From: Spirosoma arboris
Lineage (GTDB): Bacteria > Bacteroidota > Bacteroidia > Cytophagales > Spirosomataceae
Length of the DNA stretch: 64,000 nucleotides
NCBI RefSeq assembly: GCF_009754945.1
Contig: NZ_WPIN01000001.1
Location: forward strand, 620,001 to 684,000
Reading direction: 5' to 3'
The translations under genes and the position numbers were made by a program. Shown here piece by piece: positions 18,595-26,761 of this stretch (position 1 is the first letter of the stretch; every line of letters begins with the position of its first letter). Under the pieces are notes generated by a model. It worked only from the letters and a program-made list of their open reading frames with translations, had not been told where the DNA came from and ran no database searches.

Positions 18595-18710
18595 GCTTTA
18601 TAGTATGAATAGGGCTGACGACTCTTTATTGTCAGAGCTCACGTTATAGCGATAGAATTTCGCTGTGGATCTCCAATGCATCGCTGTGACATATAACCCC
18701 TTACTAGTTC

Positions 18711-19871
18711 ATGAAATTTTTGACCCAATTTCTCTCCCTGGCCCTATTGACGGGTTGCGTGACCATGAATTCCTGCACTTCCAAAAAAGAAACGACTGAG
18801 CAAAAACCAGGCATTGAAAAAGCGGCCTACGGTCAGTTGCCCGATGGCCAAACGGCTGATTTATACACCTTGCATAATGCATCTGGTATGACCGCCAGCA
18901 TCACCAACTATGGCGGAATCATTGTATCGCTGACGACGCCTGATCGGAATGGCAAGTTTGAGGATGTTACACTAGGTTTGGATTCACTATCATCCTATGT
19001 AAAAAATAATCCATTTTTTGGGGCATTAGTCGGTCGGTATGGCAACCGTATTGCTAAAGGCAAATTCACGTTGGATGGTAAAACTTATACATTAGTAACG
19101 AACAACTTCGGTAATCACCTGCACGGTGGTACGAAAGGCTTCGATAAAGTACTCTGGACTGCCACTCCTGTTGAAGGCGATGAACCCGCTCTCAAACTCA
19201 AGTATACGTCGAAAGATGGCGAGGAAGGGTATCCGGGTAATTTATCAGTCGAGGTAACGTATACGTTACAAAAGGATAATGCACTGAAGATTGATTACCA
19301 AGCCACTACCGATAAGCCGACCGTAGTAAATCTGACAAATCATACCTACTTCAACCTGACTGGCGGGGCAAAACGAGATGTTCTCGACCATGTAGTGACG
19401 CTCTATGCCGATAAATTTATTCCGGTCGACAAGACGCTCATTCCAACGGGTACACTGCAACCTGTGGCCGGTACTCCGTTCGATTTCACAAAGCCAACGG
19501 TAGTCGGTGCGCGTATCAACGACTCGACTGATACGCAGATTAAGTATGGCGGAGGTTACGATCATGGTTGGGTACTAAATGGTTCAGGCGACTCGCTGAA
19601 ATTGGCGGCTACGGTTTATGAGCCTACCAGTGGGCGTGTTATGGAAGTTCGTACAACTGAACCAGCGGTACAATTTTACACCGGTAATTTTCTGGATGGT
19701 TCGGTAACGGGTCGTGAAGGATTCCCCTATAAAAAACGGTACGCGCTGTGCCTCGAAACCGAACATTATCCTGATTCACCAAACCAGCCCTCGTTCCCAA
19801 CAACGGTACTACGACCCGGCCAAACCTACAAAACCACAACGATTTACCAGTTTTCGTCTAAGAAAGAGTAA
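18711..19871 (+). CDS. galM: Aldose 1-epimerase (mutarotase), lipoprotein
   Basis: Interconverts alpha and beta anomers of aldoses such as galactose, glucose and arabinose. The 386-residue protein carries a lipoprotein-type signal (LSLALLTGC, with another Cys in MNSCTSK), so unlike E. coli GalM it is exported. GalM motifs: GRYGNRIAKGKFTLDGK, NHLHGG, NHTYFNLTGGA with the catalytic His, GYDHGW, and the catalytic Glu in LCLETEHYPDSPN. It is the last gene of the arabinose block. Its 3' end overlaps the 3' end of the oppositely oriented TIR gene by 28 bases. The 18595-18710 leader holds no recognised site. Confidence 0.93.
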   Translation: MKFLTQFLSLALLTGCVTMNSCTSKKETTEQKPGIEKAAYGQLPDGQTADLYTLHNASGMTASITNYGGIIVSLTTPDRNGKFEDVTLGLDSLSSYVKNNPFFGALVGRYGNRIAKGKFTLDGKTYTLVTNNFGNHLHGGTKGFDKVLWTATPVEGDEPALKLKYTSKDGEEGYPGNLSVEVTYTLQKDNALKIDYQATTDKPTVVNLTNHTYFNLTGGAKRDVLDHVVTLYADKFIPVDKTLIPTGTLQPVAGTPFDFTKPTVVGARINDSTDTQIKYGGGYDHGWVLNGSGDSLKLAATVYEPTSGRVMEVRTTEPAVQFYTGNFLDGSVTGREGFPYKKRYALCLETEHYPDSPNQPSFPTTVLRPGQTYKTTTIYQFSSKKE

Positions 19872-20629
19872 TAAGTATCTTCCCCTGTTTTATAAGTCTT
19901 TAAAGCAGGGGAAGGTAATTTTTGAGGCTCCCTATTGTCCCAAATCAATATCGATGTACGACACTTAGGAGAGATTGGCATTAGTGTACTCAATTCTGCT
20001 CGCAACCAATTTAGGATAGCTGCTTCTGTTCTATGCTTCAAGCCTAATTCCATATACTCTGGAAAATCATTCGTAGCAAGATCTGGATGAAGCCAGGCGG
20101 CTGCTTTTGTATTGCTAGCTGGTAACCGGGTGATTCGCCCGTATTCATATGGAACCCATAAGCTACCCCGAGTTTGGTCAGTCATGATTGCAATTACATG
20201 CGTGCTATTAAGGATCGCCATTTCAATAATACCCGCAATGACAAGTTTGTGAGCAGAAGCTGGAATACTGGTCAACGTTGGATCCAGTATATCCAACCAG
20301 AATGTAAAACCAACTTGCGTTGCCAGATAAGCAATTCGTAATGCCCATGTACCATCGGCCTGACGATGAGAAATAAACAGACGAGGGCACTTCTGCCTAG
20401 CGTCAGGATATATGCCTTCGGCTTGCCGAAGGTCATATAATCTATCTTGTAAACGCTCAAGTTTCTCGTCGGAGGGGTTTTCAGGTAGTGTAGATGCCTC
20501 TTCAATCAGGGCTTTCCATTCACGAATACCGATGGCCCATTCCGGAAATCGTTCTGTCAGACTTCTCTCCGAGGCTATAATGTAATCAGTATAATCGTAA
20601 TTGCGAAAATTGCCAGTATCTCCTGTCAT
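19844..20629 (-). CDS. TIR-domain protein, putative effector or signalling enzyme
   Basis: A 261-residue protein with a TIR fold at about residues 83-180: RLFISHRQAD (83-92) opens the first strand and helix, FTFWLD is the second strand, and SLWVPYEYGR contains a WxxxE pattern (Trp158, Glu162). Many bacterial TIR domains cleave NAD+ or make signalling nucleotides using a helix Glu of this kind. The first 80 residues are helical and charged; the tail of about 80 is unrecognised. It is the last gene of the minus-strand operon, 29 bases after the second NDT/TPR gene. Its 3' end overlaps galM, and this overlap marks the edge of the accessory block. NAD cleavage is inference. Confidence 0.78.
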   Translation of the reverse strand: MTGDTGNFRNYDYTDYIIASERSLTERFPEWAIGIREWKALIEEASTLPENPSDEKLERLQDRLYDLRQAEGIYPDARQKCPRLFISHRQADGTWALRIAYLATQVGFTFWLDILDPTLTSIPASAHKLVIAGIIEMAILNSTHVIAIMTDQTRGSLWVPYEYGRITRLPASNTKAAAWLHPDLATNDFPEYMELGLKHRTEAAILNWLRAELSTLMPISPKCRTSILIWDNREPQKLPSPALKTYKTGEDTYYSFLDENW

Positions 20630-20658
20630 AAACTACGGCTCACAAAAAATGTTGCTCA

Positions 20659-22080
20659 TCATTCGTTTATGGATTGCAGTAGGGGAGCCTGTTTCTCAAG
20701 TAAGCTACTGAGTTTATTTAGTTGGGTCTCAAACGACTCGAGCATCCAGCCAGATGATGGAAATTCCTCGAGGGCCAATCGTGCTTCCCGATAAGCATCT
20801 AGTTCCCCTAAGCCAAAATGAGCTTCGGCCTTAGTGGCCATACACCAAAACTGGTCTTCTTTCAATTTGTCAATTTCAGCACGTGCAGTCATATCTATTT
20901 CAGTTGCTTTTTGCTGAGCTCGGTTTATTTGATCCTGCATTGCGTCTATATTTTCCTGGCAGAGAATAATAATTTCACGGCGGACGCGGTTGGCCCAAAC
21001 GATATCGGCGATCTTCTCTACTTTAGCCGGATAAATGGAACTGTCGGCCCGTAGGTTTAGTAAGAACGCTAAATTGATTCCGTTATACCAATCATCTTTA
21101 ATAAGATAGCCTCGTTCATAATACCGAATCGAGCGACTTAGATGATCATTTCCCTGTTCTAAATCAAAAAGCCTCTTTTCAATTGCGCCAGCAAGACCCA
21201 GTGTTTCAGGATCGTTCGACTCCTTAGGGTTTAAGGGTTCGAGTAAGGTTAGTGCCTGAGTTAAAGCCGATACTGGATCTGGCTTTTTTGCCTTATACGT
21301 AGCAAGCACCAGGCGTTGAACCATATACTGATCCTGAGGATTTGCTCCATACCTACTCGCTGATGCTGTTGTGTCAATTTTTAACGCATTGTTAAAAAAG
21401 ACCTTGGCCGAATCGAAATCGCTATCGCGAATAGCATCTTCTCCTTGCTGAATAAGCATGGCCAGAGTTTGATCCTTTTCAGGTGAGCCATAAGAGCTAG
21501 TCACCTCTTCTTTGAGCGTATTCCCCACTTCTTCTAATGCTTGCCCGGCTGCAGCGACAGCCTGCGTAACTTTCGCTTTTAAAAATGGCGGAGTTAAGCC
21601 TTGCAAAAAGGTATAAACTGGACTGTCTGTTGCCTGTTTTGTTAATACGGCAACAATCACATCCCCTAAGACTTGCCGAAACCGGATTACCTCGTCGAAA
21701 TCAATACTGTCACCGAGGTGCGTATAACTGGTGATTAGTATATGATTGAGGTCGAATGGGTATGTAAGTTTATTTTCTGATATGACTATCGTTGTGTGCG
21801 GGCGTAGCGCGTGCCGAATACCAAGCTCATAAATTGCATTGGGATTTGCCGTTGAAAGATCGGCAATAACCAAATCTGCAGTTAGCAGTTCTTGATACAT
21901 TTGTGCCTCAATAGACCCTGAATGGCGAATTTCATCGGCTCGTACACAAACTAATCCTTTTTTTTTAACGACCGGCTTAATCAGTAACCGATATGATTTA
22001 TTTAAATCAAGCTGTCGACCTGTGACTAAATCGGTCTTAGTGCCGAAGCCCATAACGACGAAACAATTTCCTTGAGGCAT
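20659..22080 (-). CDS. NDT-like plus TPR protein, copy 2
   Basis: A 473-residue protein. The N-terminal 130 residues look like the nucleoside 2-deoxyribosyltransferase/TIR-related Rossmann fold: CFVVMGFG (6-13), RADE (47-50), and VIADLSTANPNAIYELGIRH (71-90), whose Glu85 aligns with the catalytic Glu of that superfamily. The remainder is alpha-helical with TPR-like repeats. One example is LIQQGEDAIRDSDFDSAKVF; another is the stretch ending AHFGLGELDAYREARLALEE. It has the same architecture as the gene at 24966-26501. It lies between the CHAT gene (46-base gap) and the TIR gene (29). It could sense or make a nucleotide signal, or act as a scaffold; the sequence does not decide. Confidence 0.75.
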   Translation of the reverse strand: MPQGNCFVVMGFGTKTDLVTGRQLDLNKSYRLLIKPVVKKKGLVCVRADEIRHSGSIEAQMYQELLTADLVIADLSTANPNAIYELGIRHALRPHTTIVISENKLTYPFDLNHILITSYTHLGDSIDFDEVIRFRQVLGDVIVAVLTKQATDSPVYTFLQGLTPPFLKAKVTQAVAAAGQALEEVGNTLKEEVTSSYGSPEKDQTLAMLIQQGEDAIRDSDFDSAKVFFNNALKIDTTASASRYGANPQDQYMVQRLVLATYKAKKPDPVSALTQALTLLEPLNPKESNDPETLGLAGAIEKRLFDLEQGNDHLSRSIRYYERGYLIKDDWYNGINLAFLLNLRADSSIYPAKVEKIADIVWANRVRREIIILCQENIDAMQDQINRAQQKATEIDMTARAEIDKLKEDQFWCMATKAEAHFGLGELDAYREARLALEEFPSSGWMLESFETQLNKLSSLLEKQAPLLQSINE

Positions 22081-22126
22081 GTTGGTAGGATTTATAGTAA
22101 TAAAAATGGTATGTGGTAGCCTATGA

Positions 22127-24148
22127 TTAAGTTGCTAATGGAGGCAGATGCTTTATCAGTTGTTCTGCCATCTCCTTCAACTGGTCGGCCATTGGTGATG
22201 GAAAGGCCACTGGCCACCATTTGATATACCGCTCGAATTGCCGGGCTGTGGATTCCTTCGCAAAAGCAAAATCTGAGTTGGTAATCTCATCTAAATAGTC
22301 ACCAGCTTTTTCAAGTGCTTTGGCCTTTTCGGCCTCAAATTCCTCCGCCCTCACTGTAAAAGGCTTTAGCATATACAGTTCAGCCAGTGTACCAAACGCC
22401 CAAATTCGACTCTCGCCCTTAGCAGTGACCAGGTCTTTCTCTGCTGCAAATAATGTTACACACCATCGGTCGTGCTCATTAAGTAGTGTTCCTTTAAGGA
22501 TGGCTGTTAGTGATAAGTACTGTACCGCTGTCCAGTGATTGATGAGCACTAAATCATGACCACGCTGATAATACGTTCTGGCTTTCTCAAGAGCTGTCCG
22601 CGACTTTTTGGTTAATGCTTCCAAATCAGCATCTGGCCTCTTTCCCTGATTGTAATAGTATTCGGCTAACCGTTTGTAAGCACTACCCAATAAACCGAGA
22701 TGTTCAGCCATGCGTGCTGGATTATCAGCCGTCTCTTTATTGCGACTAAGAAGCTTTTCAAGTTTAGTAATCGCATAAGTCAACTTTTCTTCGACCCGTT
22801 CACCAATTTTTGCCATACCTGCTGTATCCTTCAAGGCGAAGTCAGTCCAGGTGTTAGCCACTTTCATGATCTCTAAGGTTATCTTGAGCTGAATGTCTTC
22901 TAGCTGATCCTCAAAATTATCAGGGAACCGAGCATAGGCTACCAAGCTGGCCCAATCGTGAATATCAGGGCAATTAACAGCCTTGCGGGTATAGTAGAGG
23001 GCAGTACGCGGATCTTCTCCTAACAAAATACGTGGATAAAACTCCTTTACCAACTTCACAGAACCGTCCATTGAAAGAGGAAACTGTGATGCTAAGACAT
23101 AAGGAAATCCTGACTGATGTAAGATATGGGCCATACTTCCCCCTGGCAATAGGTTAGTTCCATCATTTCCCCCATCACAGGCTGCAATGGTTACCACTGC
23201 TGGACTATAAAATTGGTTGTCATTCACACAACGCAGGGCATCAGCTAACCGAGATCCATCTACTGCATCTGTATATATTGAGATGTCTTTTTTCCTGATT
23301 GGTTTGTCTAATTTGAGCGCCAATGCAAACCGGGGACCAAGATCGGGATCTGCTATGGGTATACCATGTGCCAGGATGTGAATATGCGTGTAGGGACTAT
23401 TCTGCTGGACAGCTTCTTCAACCTTACTCTGAAGCTCAGAATAGGTAGCATTTTTTAGCTCTGTAATCAGCGGGCTATAGTCTTCTTCTGGTTCAGTTTC
23501 CTTCTTGTTGGGGCAAACCCAAGGCCGTAAAGCTTCCTTTAATTTATCTAAATGTTTGTCAGCAGGAACTGCATTGGGATCTTCTGGATCATTAGGGGTC
23601 GTACTTTTTGTTTCGGGCTCAGCCCAAATAAAAAGTATGCGAGGCTTGACTGGCCAGTTATATTTTTTAGGGGCAACCTGGCGAACCTCCCGTGTTATAG
23701 TAGTAAGACGTTGCGGATTCATTAGAAATGGCACATCATGTCCTCCCTGAAATCCATTGGGCGTAAGGGCTAGCTCAAAAGGGAGCATAGCGAGTTCCCG
23801 AGGAGTCATGATTAACCGAATATGTAGCCAACTGTTATTACAACCGGTTTTCGCCTGTAACGCTGGAATTCCTTCGAAAATTTTTGTAATAATCTCTTGA
23901 AGTGCCTCCTTTGCCAGTTGAATCGGTATGGTCTTAATCCCAACCTGATAACGCAGAAGTTGTAGATAACGCGAGAATTTATATTGTTCCAGTTCTATTC
24001 TGAACTCGGTCGGTGGCTGATCTTCACTCAAGGCTAGATAGGTAACCCCTGGTGATAGGGTCTGATTGTGCGGTGTACCCGTCCGCAACAACTCTATAGC
24101 CATAGCATTACTACCCGACGAGTACACTGATTGACTGTGCTCATTCAT
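22127..24148 (-). CDS. CHAT-domain (caspase-like) protease with helical C-terminus
   Basis: A 673-residue protein. Residues of about 100-410 form a CHAT peptidase of the caspase/separase clan. The catalytic dyad is His261 in HIHILAHGIP and Cys324 in TIAACDGGNDG. The following SMAHILHQSGFPYVLASQFP and ALYYTRKAV are typical of the family. The N-terminal 100 residues are unassigned. The C-terminal 260 residues are helical and TPR-like (YKRLAEYYYNQGKRPDADLE, ARTYYQRGHDLVLI). It lies 9 bases after the small beta-rich gene, so the two are probably translated together. In known systems such proteases cleave a neighbour-encoded effector. Confidence 0.88.
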   Translation of the reverse strand: MNEHSQSVYSSGSNAMAIELLRTGTPHNQTLSPGVTYLALSEDQPPTEFRIELEQYKFSRYLQLLRYQVGIKTIPIQLAKEALQEIITKIFEGIPALQAKTGCNNSWLHIRLIMTPRELAMLPFELALTPNGFQGGHDVPFLMNPQRLTTITREVRQVAPKKYNWPVKPRILFIWAEPETKSTTPNDPEDPNAVPADKHLDKLKEALRPWVCPNKKETEPEEDYSPLITELKNATYSELQSKVEEAVQQNSPYTHIHILAHGIPIADPDLGPRFALALKLDKPIRKKDISIYTDAVDGSRLADALRCVNDNQFYSPAVVTIAACDGGNDGTNLLPGGSMAHILHQSGFPYVLASQFPLSMDGSVKLVKEFYPRILLGEDPRTALYYTRKAVNCPDIHDWASLVAYARFPDNFEDQLEDIQLKITLEIMKVANTWTDFALKDTAGMAKIGERVEEKLTYAITKLEKLLSRNKETADNPARMAEHLGLLGSAYKRLAEYYYNQGKRPDADLEALTKKSRTALEKARTYYQRGHDLVLINHWTAVQYLSLTAILKGTLLNEHDRWCVTLFAAEKDLVTAKGESRIWAFGTLAELYMLKPFTVRAEEFEAEKAKALEKAGDYLDEITNSDFAFAKESTARQFERYIKWWPVAFPSPMADQLKEMAEQLIKHLPPLAT

Positions 24149-24157
24149 AGCTAGTAG

Positions 24158-24895
24158 TCAATTTACTTCAGATAATTTTTGTCCATCAAGGTCTTCAAAT
24201 GGAGCTTCATTTGATTCTTCTTCTTCTTCGACTTCTCCTCCAAGAAAAGTAGGGCCTCCACCTATTAATTTAAGTTTAAAAAGCCCAAGGGCAATAACAC
24301 CTGTTTCCCCTTTAATCTCTAAGCCAAGCTTCTTATTTGTTTTTAAACTAAACTTCACAGAAGCTTCCCCAACATTAAATTGTTCTAAACCACTTCCATC
24401 AGCAGAAATCGTAACCTCCGTTCCGCCCTCATTGGCACCAATAACCAGAGCATTTTTAGCTGTATACACTTTAGAGACAACTATAAATTTCCTTTTCCAC
24501 CCGTCGATTTCTTTAAGTTTTATAGCTACCTGGTTGACATTATCAATTATTGAAACATTAATAATAGGGGCATTAATTAGGAACGATTCATCTTTTTGGA
24601 ATTTGTAGGTCACATTCGCCTTAATTTCCGCTTGCGGGTTAATATTAACCCCAGCATCAGCACCTAAATCAACCACAACAGTTTTTTCCGAAATAAAATT
24701 AAAGGAAACATCTTTGCCATTTCCTACATTAAACGATACCCCAAAGTCATCGGTAATATTTCCCAATTTTTGAAATACACCATCTGAAATTTGACCATAA
24801 TCACCGAGCCTAAACGGGTCAGTAATCGGTACCCAGGCTGCGTGTACATTTAGCTGCCGTTCAATAATCGTTTCGAATTGTGCTGCGAGTCCCAT
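24158..24895 (-). CDS. Small beta-rich protein, possible pore-former or CHAT substrate
   Basis: A 245-residue cytoplasmic-looking protein with no signal peptide and no cysteine. An amphipathic start (FETIIERQLN) leads to AAWVPITDPFRLGDYGQISD, then a long run of alternating strands (VSFNFISEKTVVVDL, KFIVVSKVYTAKNALVIG). The protein ends in an acidic tail (GEVEEEEESNEAPFEDLDG). Length, order of elements and position beside a CHAT protease recall bacterial gasdermins, but the N-terminal cysteine used for lipidation there is missing. No certain family is recognised. The ATG at 24895 was chosen because the open frame upstream, to 25105, overlaps the 3' end of the preceding gene out of frame. The region is visibly AT-rich. 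Confidence 0.65.
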   Translation of the reverse strand: MGLAAQFETIIERQLNVHAAWVPITDPFRLGDYGQISDGVFQKLGNITDDFGVSFNVGNGKDVSFNFISEKTVVVDLGADAGVNINPQAEIKANVTYKFQKDESFLINAPIINVSIIDNVNQVAIKLKEIDGWKRKFIVVSKVYTAKNALVIGANEGGTEVTISADGSGLEQFNVGEASVKFSLKTNKKLGLEIKGETGVIALGLFKLKLIGGGPTFLGGEVEEEEESNEAPFEDLDGQKLSEVN

Positions 24896-24965
24896 GATAT
24901 TAGTTTGATTAAAGGTTAAATTGATTTGAAGAATTGGTAATACTGTTTTATGAATGCGGTTTGAT

Positions 24966-26501
24966 CTACTGTTTATGTCCAACCTGTAAAATCTGTGATA
25001 TACTGCCAACGATTGATGGATTCCGTAACACTGGAGAATATTGCTCAATAAGGCGTCGAATTTGAACGTACTGTAGTTTGCCGATCTCCTCATTACCCCG
25101 CTCACGCATTAACACGGCATCGTTACCATAGTTGGCGATTGCTTTCTCCCGAGCCGCTTTTTCTTCGCCTGAATCAGCAAGTGTTATAGTCTGATACCAG
25201 TTAAGGTATGAGATACTCTTTTTATTATCATTGCCACTAGGTTTTATCGTAAGAATTGAATCGCGGTGCCCTTCAATATCAATACGCTTACGATCATTAT
25301 CCCGAATTCGTAACTGAAGCATTACTCTGAGATGTGCCAGCGCAATTTGACCCGGATAGTCATAGTCGCCAATTGTTCTGGCTTGTTCCATCAGTTTGAT
25401 CGCATGGGTAGCAGTGTTGATAGCTAGCATAAGGTCATCATCGTTGTTTGTGAACTGCCATTTCCACTGGTAGAGGCCATCAAGACTTCTGTAGTATAAA
25501 GCTTCCGCTTTTAAAGCTTCTATATTTTCAGATAATGGTATATTTTCAAATTCGCTTTCGATTAGTGGAAGCGCTTGTTTAGCTATCTCAATTGCCCGGT
25601 TTGCGCTGGCTAGATCTGGATTTAACTCAGAAATCACAGACGCATATCTAAGAATATCGTGGAAACCAAGCTCTCCTTGTTCCTGCAATTTTGCGAAAAG
25701 AATTACAGCAAGATCATACTGTTCATAGCCGCCCAACTTAGCCGCAAGCATGTTTGCCTGTTTAGGTAAAGTATCCTGCTGATCCAAACAATAATAGCCA
25801 AGTGCACGTGCGCCAAAAGCAGTAGTGATATGCTCCTCGTACAACTCCTCAAATTTCGTATCAGACTTTTGCCAAAAGTCAGCGACAAGTTTCTGATATT
25901 TTAGTAGATCCTTTTGTAACGCAAATCCACCTGCAGGCGCATATTCGCCTAAAGAAGACTTTTTATTATCCCGAAAAACCGTTTCGAGTAAGGCATGAAC
26001 CGGGCTGTCTGGGTCTCCTCGCCGAGCCTGCTGTAAGGCGACCTGCAGTTTCTCAACCATCCGCTCCACTTCTTCCCAATCTAAGCTCTGCCCATCATAT
26101 TTGTAGAAAATAACCCGTGACAGATTCACATCAAAGGGCAGGGTTGAGCCTTCTTCACAAATCAGAACGGTGCCCGAGCTGGACATCACGTGCCGAATAC
26201 CAAGCTCGTAGAAAACGTTAGGATTATCCAGTGAGAGATCTGCCAGAACAACGGGTTGATCACGAAGGTCTTTAAACATGGCCCCGTGAATGATGGCCGA
26301 ACCAATGGTCTCATCAGCCCGAATAGGCTGCATACCAGCCTGACGAATAGCTCGCTGAATAATGATCCGATAGACCTTATCGAAATCATATGTTCGGGCA
26401 CTCCCATCCCGAAACGATTTGCGACCAAACGGCATCACAACAAAACAATTGGTGATTTCGCTTCCCTGGAGAGATACCTTTGGGGCTAGATCCTGGCTCA
26501 T
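24966..26501 (-). CDS. NDT-like plus TPR protein, copy 1
   Basis: First gene of the minus-strand operon, 511 residues. The N-terminal fold matches copy 2: CFVVMPFG (19-26), RADE (61-64), and a block ending VFYELGIRH (to residue 104) with Glu99 as the likely active or ligand-binding residue. Residues of about 200-511 are helical, with TPR-like and TRAF-binding-domain-like (DUF4071-type) text such as EALYYRSLDGLYQWKWQF and AREKAIANYGNDAVLMRERG. It precedes the beta-rich gene by 70 bases. The two copies differ enough (CFVVMPFG against CFVVMGFG, different tails) to be old duplicates. The role is probably sensing or regulating the CHAT and TIR proteins. Confidence 0.75.
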   Translation of the reverse strand: MSQDLAPKVSLQGSEITNCFVVMPFGRKSFRDGSARTYDFDKVYRIIIQRAIRQAGMQPIRADETIGSAIIHGAMFKDLRDQPVVLADLSLDNPNVFYELGIRHVMSSSGTVLICEEGSTLPFDVNLSRVIFYKYDGQSLDWEEVERMVEKLQVALQQARRGDPDSPVHALLETVFRDNKKSSLGEYAPAGGFALQKDLLKYQKLVADFWQKSDTKFEELYEEHITTAFGARALGYYCLDQQDTLPKQANMLAAKLGGYEQYDLAVILFAKLQEQGELGFHDILRYASVISELNPDLASANRAIEIAKQALPLIESEFENIPLSENIEALKAEALYYRSLDGLYQWKWQFTNNDDDLMLAINTATHAIKLMEQARTIGDYDYPGQIALAHLRVMLQLRIRDNDRKRIDIEGHRDSILTIKPSGNDNKKSISYLNWYQTITLADSGEEKAAREKAIANYGNDAVLMRERGNEEIGKLQYVQIRRLIEQYSPVLRNPSIVGSISQILQVGHKQ

Positions 26502-26661
26502 TTGTGGTGGGTTCCTTAGTGTTGTGTGGATCGACTGCTCTGAGAGGAGTACCTTTGATCCTCTATTTACTCATTAATATAAAGTGCCTGAAAACAACTG
26601 GATCTGTTTTTATCTAACGGTAGTAAAGATGCTATTAATGAGGTGATTACTAATTGATAAG

Positions 26662-26699
26662 GAACTTGAGACTGGAATAGGTATCAAGTTCATTCCAGT
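26662..26699. promoter_or_regulatory. Two interleaved 8-bp dyads upstream of the methyltransferase and conflict operon
   Basis: GAACTTGA (26662-26669) pairs with TCAAGTTC (26684-26691), and ACTGGAAT (26671-26678) pairs with ATTCCAGT (26692-26699). The two perfect stems overlap, so as RNA only one can form at a time; as DNA they look like two overlapping operators. It lies 63 bases before the methyltransferase start and about 160 from the conflict operon start. The other bases of 26502-26761 show no clear promoter. Confidence 0.5.
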
Positions 26700-26761
26700 A
26701 TGATAGAGTATATTCGCACTCCTAATTCAGGCAATACTGCACAACTACGTCTTTTTTACCC

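Noticed and set aside
24896..25105. A 70-residue N-terminal extension of the beta-rich gene
   Set aside because: It overlaps the 3' end of the preceding gene in another frame and reads as non-conserved, Tyr/Arg/Asn-rich sequence; the ATG at 24895 starts the regular strand pattern.
26662..26699. H-type pseudoknot
   Set aside because: The two stems interleave, but there are no bases to cross the first stem (loop 3 is zero), so both cannot form at once; overlapping operators or alternative hairpins fit better.
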